Shown here piece by piece: positions 1 through 5,491 of a stretch of DNA of 11,450 nucleotides (its first letter is position 1; every line of letters begins with the position of its first letter). A program made the translations under genes and the position numbers. Below the pieces are notes generated by a model. The model searched no databases, was not told the DNA's origin, and saw nothing but the letters and a program-made list of their open reading frames with translations. The DNA comes from UBA288 sp050178135 (lineage in GTDB: Archaea > Halobacteriota > Methanomicrobia > Methanomicrobiales > Methanospirillaceae). The DNA is taken from positions 1-11,450 of the forward strand of contig JBFXGJ010000051.1 in the NCBI GenBank assembly GCA_050178135.1, in the 5' to 3' direction.

Positions 1-145
1 CCTCCATCGCTTCACAGTCATCATCTCGCACGATCCCGTCAAAAAGGACGATTCCGCCGACGCCGCTCCTCCGCGCCCTGGCAAGGAGCTCGTCGACCGG
101 CACCTCCTCCTCCTGGATCCCGATCCGGCACTCCAGTTCGTTCAC
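1..145 (-). CDS. moaE: Molybdopterin synthase catalytic (large) subunit MoaE, 5' part only
   Basis: MoaE is the catalytic subunit of molybdopterin synthase, which adds two sulfurs to precursor Z (cPMP) using the MoaD thiocarboxylate. Only the first 48 codons are in the window; the gene runs off the left edge. Translation from the GTG at 145 gives a start with NELECRIG, then the stretch GVGGIVLFDGIVRDDD. That stretch matches the conserved N-terminal beta-strand and 'F-x-G-x-V-R' turn of MoaE proteins. The GTG lies 3 bases after the moaD stop codon. A strong ribosome binding site (AGGAGG) sits inside the last codons of moaD, so the two genes are probably translationally coupled. The C-terminal catalytic lysine region is outside the window, so activity cannot be judged. 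The family call rests on this short fragment plus the adjacent moaD. Confidence 0.82.
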   Translation of the reverse strand, partial: MNELECRIGIQEEEVPVDELLARARRSGVGGIVLFDGIVRDDDCEAME

Positions 146-148
146 GAC

Positions 149-424
149 TCAGCCTCCTGCCACCGGCGGAAAGACCGCCACCTCGTCCCCATCCTCGAGG
201 CGGACCGTCTCCACCTCGATCGACTCGACTCGGACACCATTGTGCATCAGGATCACGAACTCCCGGAGCCGGTCGTTGCCGTCCATCACCGAGTCCTCCT
301 CACGGTCGCCTGAGACGACCATGCGCACCGCCTCCAGGATGGTAGCCCGCGCCGGGAGGTCGATCTCGTGTACCGACCCGTAACGCTCGCGAAATTGTGC
401 AAAGAACCTGACCCGAACCATCAT
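149..424 (-). CDS. moaD: Molybdopterin synthase sulfur-carrier subunit MoaD
   Basis: This is a small ubiquitin-fold sulfur carrier of about 91 residues. The C-terminal Gly-Gly, which is thiocarboxylated in this family, is present (VAGG). Family signs are the opening VRVRFFAQFRE, the central 'ILMHNGVRVE' strand and the 'LEDGDEVAVFPPVAGG' ending typical of MoaD, including archaeal SAMP-like forms. A longer reading from a GTG at 430 is possible, but the GGAG at 434-437 would then be only 3 bases away. It is 9 bases from the ATG at 424, which I therefore prefer (ATG 421 is also possible). It is followed directly by moaE, supporting a molybdopterin or tungstopterin cofactor role. The protein carries a short acidic insertion (about GDREEDSVMDGND) between the helix and the next strand. 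A MoaD-like carrier used for protein conjugation cannot be excluded, but the moaE partner makes MoaD the better reading. Confidence 0.88.
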   Translation of the reverse strand: MMVRVRFFAQFRERYGSVHEIDLPARATILEAVRMVVSGDREEDSVMDGNDRLREFVILMHNGVRVESIEVETVRLEDGDEVAVFPPVAGG

Positions 425-479
425 ACGCACTCTCTCCTGTGGAAAGATCCACTCCTCACACGAGGTGGGTGCTCTGTCC

Positions 480-492
480 CTCTATATCTTCC
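480..492 (-). promoter_or_regulatory. Possible TATA box for moaD-moaE
   Basis: Read on the minus strand this is an A/T-rich element, GAAGATATAGAG, in an otherwise GC-rich gap. It lies about 60 bases upstream of the preferred moaD start at 424. That would put a start site near 460 and leave a leader of roughly 35 bases containing the GGAG ribosome binding site. No clear BRE was recognised. This is a pattern match only. Confidence 0.3.
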
Positions 493-616
493 TGAGGATC
501 GGTCTCCCCCCGGGTGAATATCGAACAGGATAGCAGACCATGTCCGGGTTTTCTCCCCTGGAGGAATTGGTATCCTCACTCCCACTACGGACCACGAAGG
601 ATGACCGGACTGGATA

Positions 617-623
617 GGGAGGA
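617..623 (+). promoter_or_regulatory. Ribosome binding site of the sulfur-carrier gene
   Basis: GGGAGGA is a good Shine-Dalgarno sequence. It lies 14 bases before the ATG at 638, a little farther than usual, and 32 bases before the in-frame ATG at 656. It therefore supports 638 over 656 as the start, although the recognisable carrier fold only begins near residue 7. Confidence 0.5.
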
Positions 624-637
624 ATTATCTGGTTGCG

Positions 638-853
638 ATGGTCACATTCTGCCGCATGGTCCATCTCATTCTCCCGGACCGGAGCCTGCACGAGGAGCCC
701 CTCTGTGGGCGCCGGCTCGACCAGTTGCTCTCGGACCTCGAGATTAATCCCTGCGAGGTACTGGTGACCCGCGACCGACGCCTGCTCCCGGACGACGCCC
801 CAGTGTGTGAAGAAGACACGTTAAAGATCGTCCCGATCGTCCACGGCGGATGA
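638..853 (+). CDS. ThiS/MoaD-family small sulfur carrier (TtuB-like), C-terminal Gly-Gly
   Basis: This 71-residue protein has the ubiquitin-like sulfur-carrier layout. A first strand (VHLILPDRS) is followed by a helix with the motif 'LDQLLSDLEINPCEVLV', a hairpin 'RDRRLLPDDAPVCEEDTLKIVPIV', and the terminal HGG that would carry the thiocarboxylate. It resembles the ThiS/TtuB branch more than the longer MoaD at 149-424. Its stop codon overlaps the start of the TtuA-like gene (ATGA at 850-853), so the natural partner is the tRNA 2-thiolation enzyme. A second use, as sulfur donor to the TfuA/YcaO pair downstream, is an inference. The E1-like activating enzyme is not in the window. Start chosen by the GGGAGGA upstream; ATG 656 would remove six residues without touching the fold. 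Confidence 0.85.
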   Translation: MVTFCRMVHLILPDRSLHEEPLCGRRLDQLLSDLEINPCEVLVTRDRRLLPDDAPVCEEDTLKIVPIVHGG

Positions 854-1770
854 ACCGACTCGGCTGTTCGTACTGTGGTGGGGACGCGGTCTATCTCGAC
901 CGCGCAACAGGTGAGCACCTGTGCGAACCTCACCTGGCTCAACGAGTCGAGAACTCGGTGCGGCGTGCGATCGGAGCATCAGGAGGATTCTTCGAAGGGG
1001 AGCGGATCGCCGTCGCCTTCTCAGGCGGAAAAGACAGCTCGGTTCTCCTCCACCTCCTCGCGACGGTCTTCCGACCCGAGACGGGTATCGACCTGATCGC
1101 GATCACGATCGACGAGGGGATCACCGGATACCGTGAAGAGACGGTTCGCGCAGCAAAGGAACTCGCCGTACGTCTCAACGTCCCACACCGGGTCGTCTCG
1201 TTCAATGCGGCCTTCGGAAGAGACCTGGACACGCTTCTTGCCGGGCGCGAGGGGCGTGCCTGCACGGTCTGCGGCGTTCTTCGGCGCCGGCTTCTCCAGC
1301 AGGCAGCACGTGAAGCCGGGGCAGACCGGCTTGCCACGGGGCATTGTCTCGACGACGAGGCGGAGGCGGTAGTGATGAACTGGCTGCGTGGAGACCTCCA
1401 CCGCGTCGCCGGTTTCCGCCCCGAGGGCGGAGAGGGGTGGATGGTCCCCCGGTTCAAGCCCCTTTCCCAGCTCTCCGAGAAAGAGGTGGTCTCGTATGCC
1501 CTCCTCTGCGACCTCGCGTTCGACCTGCCCGAGTGCCCGTACACGCGATATGCCCTCCGCGCTGGGGTCCGGGGGCTCGTCCATCGGGCCGAGTTTCTTG
1601 CCCCCGGAACGATGTCCCGAATCGTTGCTGGCCAGGAGGAGCTCGAGAAGAGGGTGCATCGACTCCCGGCCTCTGCGCATTTCTCCACCTGCCCAGACTG
1701 CGGAGAACCGATGCTCGGTCCCACCTGTCGAGCCTGCACGCTCCTGCGGCTGGACCAGGACAACCATTAA
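850..1770 (+). CDS. ttuA: TtuA/NcsA-type tRNA 2-thiouridine synthesis enzyme
   Basis: This 306-residue enzyme of the TtuA/Ncs6 family adenylates a uridine in tRNA and replaces its 2-oxygen with sulfur, usually taken from a thiocarboxylated small carrier. Visible in order are an N-terminal zinc knuckle (C6, C9, C25, H28), the PP-loop ATP motif SGGKDS at 58-63, the CTVC pair (C138, C141), a 'GHCLDDEAE' catalytic block near 164-172, C229 in ECPYTR, and a C-terminal zinc finger (C281, C284, C293, C296). In characterised TtuA proteins the CxxC pair and a later cysteine hold a [4Fe-4S] cluster; C138, C141 and C229 fit that arrangement. Length and domain order are complete for the family. The start overlaps the stop of the carrier gene by four bases, which argues for coupling. 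The specific tRNA position modified cannot be told from sequence. Confidence 0.92.
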   Translation: MNRLGCSYCGGDAVYLDRATGEHLCEPHLAQRVENSVRRAIGASGGFFEGERIAVAFSGGKDSSVLLHLLATVFRPETGIDLIAITIDEGITGYREETVRAAKELAVRLNVPHRVVSFNAAFGRDLDTLLAGREGRACTVCGVLRRRLLQQAAREAGADRLATGHCLDDEAEAVVMNWLRGDLHRVAGFRPEGGEGWMVPRFKPLSQLSEKEVVSYALLCDLAFDLPECPYTRYALRAGVRGLVHRAEFLAPGTMSRIVAGQEELEKRVHRLPASAHFSTCPDCGEPMLGPTCRACTLLRLDQDNH

Positions 1771-1817
1771 AATGGCGTCTCGCACACGATCCTTACGATT
1801 CTCTGGGCGATCTACTC

Positions 1818-2708
1818 GTGACCACGCTGCACCCCGATGTGACCCTACTCGCACATAATTATGTCCGGCCTGAGGTCCAGGCCGCAGCCGATTATGTCGG
1901 CGACAGCCTCGAGCTCGCGCGCCTGGCACGCGACCGAGTCAACACCCCATACCTGGTCGTCGCTGGCGTCGACTTTATGGCCGAGACCGCTGCACTCCTG
2001 AACCCAGGAAAGACCGTCATCCATCCCGAACCGTTTTCACGCTGCGCGATGGCCCTCCGTCTCACCCCCGAGGACGTGCTCACCGCCCGTGAACGGTACC
2101 CCGACGCCGCTGTTGTCGCCTATGTCAACACCTCGGCGGCGGTGAAGGCGGTCTCGGACGTCTGCTGCACCTCGGCAAACGCGGTTGAAATTGTCAATGC
2201 CCTCGAAGAGGAGACCATTCTTTTTGTCCCGGATCGTAACCTCGCCCTCCACGTTGCAGCCCGAACAGACAAACGCGTCATCCATGTCCCGGCGAACGGG
2301 TGCTGTCCCGTCCATCACGCGCTGACGGTCGAAGAGATCCGGGAGAGCCGTCGTCTTCATCCCGGTGCCGAGGTGATGGTCCATCCCGAGACCACGCCTG
2401 AGGTCCAGGCAGAGGCCGACTACATCGGTTCGACCTCGGGGATGCTCCGATTCGCGGCCCGCACGAATGCAGAGACCGTGATCGTCGGGACCGAGATCGG
2501 CCTTATTCCCCTCCTCGAGAAAGCAGCCCCTGGCCGACACTTCGTTCCGGCATCTCCGCACCTGGTCTGCACCGACATGAAGATGATCACCCTGGAACTG
2601 ATCGAGGAAGCGATCTCGAGGAGAGGCCCGGTTGTGACGATCCCCGGGGAGATTGCTCCCCGGGCACGGGCTGCCCTCGAGCGTATGCTCACCCTCTCGC
2701 GGGGTTGA
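1818..2708 (+). CDS. nadA: Quinolinate synthase NadA
   Basis: NadA condenses iminoaspartate with dihydroxyacetone phosphate to quinolinate in NAD synthesis, using a [4Fe-4S] cluster with three cysteine ligands. Counting from the GTG at 1818 (296 residues), the expected blocks are present: LAHNYVRPEVQ, DYVGDS, the first ligand C76, YVNTSA then CCTSAN (116-121), NGCCPVHHALT (C163 the likely second ligand), MVHPET, GSTSGML, GTEIGL, and CTDMKMITLE with C251. The start is uncertain. There is no in-frame ATG between the upstream gene and the LAHNY block, no clear ribosome binding site, and the N-terminus is a few residues shorter than usual. The open frame extends far upstream, but that part overlaps ttuA and looks non-coding. 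No nadB, nadX or nadC is nearby. The gene lies 47 bases after ttuA and 2 bases before ycaO. Confidence 0.93.
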   Translation: MTTLHPDVTLLAHNYVRPEVQAAADYVGDSLELARLARDRVNTPYLVVAGVDFMAETAALLNPGKTVIHPEPFSRCAMALRLTPEDVLTARERYPDAAVVAYVNTSAAVKAVSDVCCTSANAVEIVNALEEETILFVPDRNLALHVAARTDKRVIHVPANGCCPVHHALTVEEIRESRRLHPGAEVMVHPETTPEVQAEADYIGSTSGMLRFAARTNAETVIVGTEIGLIPLLEKAAPGRHFVPASPHLVCTDMKMITLELIEEAISRRGPVVTIPGEIAPRARAALERMLTLSRG

Positions 2709-2710
2709 CG

Positions 2711-3922
2711 ATGCAACCCCTCAAGTCCTGTCCGAAGCGCTACCGGGCTGAGACTCAGCGCGCAGTCGACCCCGAGACGACGCTCCGGATGGTGGAAGCA
2801 GTCGTACCGACGACGGGGATCACGCGGATCGCCGAGATCACCGGACTCGACCGGATCGGCATACCCGTCTTTTCATGCATTCGTCCGACGGCGGCGGACG
2901 GGGCGATCTCGGTCTACAACGGCAAGGGGGCGACACCGATTGCTGCCCGCGTCTCAGCTGTGATGGAGGGTATCGAACGGTTCTCTGCGGAGTTGATGGA
3001 CCGGTCTTTCACCTCCGCCCGTTTCTCAGACCTGGGATCCGGGGTCGCGATCGATCCGGTGGACCTGGTCCTCCCGGATCATGCAGATCCTGACGCCTCA
3101 CTCCCCTGGGTCGAGGGAAGGGAGCTCGTCTCGGGTGAGTCCGTTCTCGTGCCAGCCCACGCGGTCTTCCACCCCCTCCCCGCCGGGGCACCGCGCCTCT
3201 TCCGGACAAGTACGAACGGTATTGCCTCCGGTAACACCCTCGAGGAGGCGGTCTTCCATGCACTTGCGGAGGTGGTCGAGCGGGACGCATGGTCCCTCGT
3301 GGAAATGACCCGTGACGCGGGAGCTGCAATCGATGGTGCCGGCAACCCCACCGTGCAGTCCCTCCTCGACCGGTTTCAGGAGGCGAACGTGCCGGTCATC
3401 CTCCGCGATATCACGAGCGACATCGGGATCCCGACGATCGCCGCCGTCGCGGAGGATCCCGTGCTCCGCGACCCCGCCCTGCTCGTGATCGGAATGGGAA
3501 CCCACACGAACCCGGCGATCGCCAGCCTTCGAGCCCTGACCGAGGTCGCGCAGAGTCGTGCCACGCAGATCCACGGCGCCCGGGAGGACACGACGACCGG
3601 CGACCTTCGGCGCGTGGTTGGGTACGACAGAGCTCGCCGTCTCAACCGCTACTGGTTCGAGTCGGACTGTTCTGTCGAGCCGGAGGCCCTTCCGGCGCTC
3701 GACACGGACGACTTCTTCGACGATATCCATCTGGTCTGTAACCGCCTGCGTTCCGTCGGTCTCGACCGGGTGATCGCGGTCGACCTTACGCGGCCAGAGA
3801 TAGGCATCCCGGTCGTACGGGTGATCGTCCCCGGTCTTGAATGTTATGCGATGGACCCAGAGCGGAAGGGTGACCGCTGTCGACATGCCCGAGATCATCG
3901 TCTTCCTCGGTCCGAGCTGTGA
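2711..3922 (+). CDS. ycaO: YcaO-family cyclodehydratase, probable McrA glycine thioamidation enzyme
   Basis: YcaO proteins use ATP to activate a peptide backbone amide. In methanogens the YcaO encoded beside TfuA is required for the thioglycine in the active-site region of methyl-coenzyme M reductase (McrA). The 403-residue protein shows the YcaO ATP-binding signatures: YNGKGATPIAARVSAVMEGIER (69-90, with E86 and E89 as likely Mg-ATP ligands), STNGIASGNTLEEAV followed by HALAEVVERDA (167-193), and LTEVAQSR (276-283). The C-terminal core ends at RVIVPGLE (370-377), followed by a less conserved tail. The ATG at 2711 is preferred over an overlapping TTG at 2705. The start lies 2 bases after the nadA stop. 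The 3' end overlaps tfuA by 38 bases. McrA as substrate is inferred from the family and the tfuA partner; other YcaO proteins make azoline rings in peptides, but no precursor peptide is seen here. Confidence 0.92.
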   Translation: MQPLKSCPKRYRAETQRAVDPETTLRMVEAVVPTTGITRIAEITGLDRIGIPVFSCIRPTAADGAISVYNGKGATPIAARVSAVMEGIERFSAELMDRSFTSARFSDLGSGVAIDPVDLVLPDHADPDASLPWVEGRELVSGESVLVPAHAVFHPLPAGAPRLFRTSTNGIASGNTLEEAVFHALAEVVERDAWSLVEMTRDAGAAIDGAGNPTVQSLLDRFQEANVPVILRDITSDIGIPTIAAVAEDPVLRDPALLVIGMGTHTNPAIASLRALTEVAQSRATQIHGAREDTTTGDLRRVVGYDRARRLNRYWFESDCSVEPEALPALDTDDFFDDIHLVCNRLRSVGLDRVIAVDLTRPEIGIPVVRVIVPGLECYAMDPERKGDRCRHARDHRLPRSEL

Positions 3923-4526
3923 CCTGGCGACGGCACAAAAAGTCCTGCCCGGGGCGGAATACCGCCCTCCAGCTGCACGCGGAGACATCGCTGCTGCTGC
4001 CGCTGACAGGGCTCGAGTGATCGGCCTTATCGACGGGGTCTTTCTCCAGAACTGTTCTGTCGGGCACCGGGAGATCCTGGGCGTCCTCCATGCTGGCGTT
4101 GTCGTGGTGGGTGCGTCGAGCATGGGAGCGCTTCGGGCGGCCGAACTCGACTCTCTGGGAATGATCGGGATCGGCGAGGTGTACCGGCAATTTCGGGACG
4201 GCGAGCTCGAATCGGATGACGAGGTCGCCCTTGTCTACGACCCCGAGTCAGGATACGCGCTCTCCGAGCCTCTGGTGAACGTGCGTGCGACTCTCAAGGC
4301 GGCTGTTTCGGCCGGAGCGGTGACTGTTTCCGATGCAGATGCCGTCCTCCAGGCGGCCCGCTCCCTCTACTTCCCCGAGCGAACCTGGCCCGGGGTGTTG
4401 CGAGCCACTTCTCTTGGAGAGGAAGCACATGCGGAGCTCGCCAGTTTCATCAGGTCTTCATCTGTGGACGTGAAACGGGCAGACGCACTCGCGGCACTCG
4501 AGTACATCCGCAAACACGTCTCCTGA
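3885..4526 (+). CDS. tfuA: TfuA protein, partner of YcaO in thioamide formation
   Basis: TfuA proteins work with YcaO in backbone thioamidation, including McrA thioglycine formation in methanogens. Biochemical work on TfuA, as I recall it, shows it releasing sulfide from a thiocarboxylated ThiS-type carrier and helping YcaO. The 213-residue protein carries the family blocks: VFLGPSC (6-12), the LIDGVF stretch (48-53) followed by HREIL (61-65), ASSMGALRAAEL (78-89), and GMIGIGEVYRQFRDGELESDDEVAL (92-116, in two adjoining blocks). An open frame continues upstream to 3837, but homology starts at the ATG at 3885. A purine-rich GGAAGGGTGA at 3864-3873 lies 11 bases before that ATG. The gene starts inside the end of ycaO, suggesting coupled translation. 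It ends one base short of the convergent lipoprotein gene, with no visible terminator between them. Confidence 0.92.
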   Translation: MPEIIVFLGPSCDLATAQKVLPGAEYRPPAARGDIAAAAADRARVIGLIDGVFLQNCSVGHREILGVLHAGVVVVGASSMGALRAAELDSLGMIGIGEVYRQFRDGELESDDEVALVYDPESGYALSEPLVNVRATLKAAVSAGAVTVSDADAVLQAARSLYFPERTWPGVLRATSLGEEAHAELASFIRSSSVDVKRADALAALEYIRKHVS

Positions 4527-4527
4527 C

Positions 4528-5364
4528 TCAGGTACCTCGCCTGCGGAGATAGCGGTAGAGCGCCCACCCGATCAACCCCAGGACCACGAGCGGGATGAGC
4601 GAGAGGGCAAGCACCACGATCCCGGCCAGGACCATGAAGAATCCCTGGACGCCAGCCCCCAGGACTTCAGCGATCGACGGAAGGGCACCGCCGCCAATAG
4701 GGGCAGGTTCCTCGAGTCGCAGGGTGATCCGGGAATACGATGTGCGGCTCTCCAGGTAACGGATGCGACCTTCGGCACGGTCCAGTTCGACCTGGACCCG
4801 CTCGACTTCCTTCTGGACGGCGATCACGTCCTCGACCGTCGATGTATTGGCCATGATCCGCCGGTATTGCGCGAGCTGCTCGGAGAGAGCCGCCTGCTTG
4901 GCCCGGAGGTCGACATACTCCTCGGTCACGTCCTCGGACCGGACTGATTCGGACCGGACCTGACCGACCTCCCGGAGCGCGGAGAGCGCGGTGTCAAAGC
5001 GATCGGATGGTACCCGAACGGTTGCAGTGGCTGTTCTCCTCTGACCGGCCTCGCTCCTGAGATCCAGGTCAGAGAGGGTCCCATTCTGGTCGGTCGCGAT
5101 CAGGCGGACCTGTTCCAGCGACGGTTCGAGCGTCCCGACCTCCAGGCGAAGGTCCGCGTTCTTGACCAGCAGCGGTTCGACCAGATTGTTCCCAGTTGGG
5201 TAGTGGGTGACGGCACTCTTAGAATACTCGTTCGAACCGTACGAGGAGACTGCGTCCTGTGCCGGTTCAGAGGGGGTCGATATCGTCCCCTGGGGCTGCA
5301 TGCTCGTACAGCCAGCAGCGAGGAGGGCGAGGGCCAGCACGAACAGAGCGGCGAGTCGCTTCAT
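4528..5364 (-). CDS. DUF4349-type lipoprotein with C-terminal membrane helix
   Basis: This 278-residue predicted envelope protein has a lipoprotein signal peptide ending in the lipobox LLAAGC (C19). Next comes a Ser/Thr-rich spacer, then a domain (about 65-220) that looks like DUF4349: NADLRLEVGTLE, then VRVPSDRFDTALSALREVG, then EDVTEEYVDLRAKQAALSEQL. A helical, probably coiled-coil stretch (about 150-205) follows. Near the C-terminus is a strongly hydrophobic segment (about 240-270) ending in RYLRRRGT, which would leave a basic tail in the cytoplasm. The protein may thus be held by a lipid at one end and a helix at the other. A longer frame from 5427 exists, but the signal peptide starts cleanly at the ATG at 5364. 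Function is unknown. The neighbouring gene (5492-8809) is also a surface protein, but a T-tract lies between them. Confidence 0.85.
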   Translation of the reverse strand: MKRLAALFVLALALLAAGCTSMQPQGTISTPSEPAQDAVSSYGSNEYSKSAVTHYPTGNNLVEPLLVKNADLRLEVGTLEPSLEQVRLIATDQNGTLSDLDLRSEAGQRRTATATVRVPSDRFDTALSALREVGQVRSESVRSEDVTEEYVDLRAKQAALSEQLAQYRRIMANTSTVEDVIAVQKEVERVQVELDRAEGRIRYLESRTSYSRITLRLEEPAPIGGGALPSIAEVLGAGVQGFFMVLAGIVVLALSLIPLVVLGLIGWALYRYLRRRGT

Positions 5365-5386
5365 GCACGGGAGTGCATCCGCGGAG

Positions 5387-5396
5387 CCAATAACCC
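5387..5396 (-). promoter_or_regulatory. Possible TATA box for the DUF4349 lipoprotein
   Basis: On the minus strand this reads GGGTTATTGG, centred about 28 bases upstream of the ATG at 5364. No ribosome binding site precedes that ATG. Both facts would fit a leaderless or nearly leaderless transcript. The box is a weak match and the call is tentative. Confidence 0.3.
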
Positions 5397-5477
5397 TGTC
5401 GTAGACTTCGAAGTTCCTGGAACCCAACGCGGGGGGATCCTGATCTGGTCCTGGCCCGTGACCCGGTGACGATGAAG

Positions 5478-5488
5478 AGGAAAAAAGT
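5478..5488 (-). terminator. T-tract terminator after the beta-helix/CBM6 gene
   Basis: Six consecutive T on the minus strand (5481-5486), followed by CC and a pyrimidine-rich run, begin six bases after the stop codon at 5492-5494. Archaeal transcription often ends at such T-tracts without a hairpin, and no usable stem is seen. This separates the 5492-8809 gene from the lipoprotein gene downstream. Confidence 0.5.
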
Positions 5489-5491
5489 GGG

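Noticed and set aside
514..747. Plus-strand open frame spanning the moaD/carrier gap
   Set aside because: The residue mix (Pro/Arg/His) has no family signal, and it overlaps the ribosome binding site and first third of the carrier gene in another frame.
1344..1817. Upstream extension of the nadA reading frame by about 158 codons
   Set aside because: It lies inside ttuA in another frame, is Arg/Pro-rich and unlike any NadA N-terminus; conserved NadA sequence begins near 1800-1850.
939..1929. Long minus-strand open frames (to about 300 codons) opposite ttuA and the start of nadA
   Set aside because: Arg/Ser/Pro-rich translations without domains, fully opposite strongly conserved genes; typical of GC-rich DNA.
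3098..4190. Minus-strand open frames opposite ycaO and tfuA
   Set aside because: Opposite two complete conserved genes; no motif, signal peptide or ribosome binding site supports them.
2711..4526. YcaO-TfuA as a ribosomal peptide (thioamide natural product) cluster
   Set aside because: No precursor peptide, protease or exporter lies beside the pair; neighbours are tRNA thiolation and NAD synthesis, and the pair fits the McrA-modifying type.
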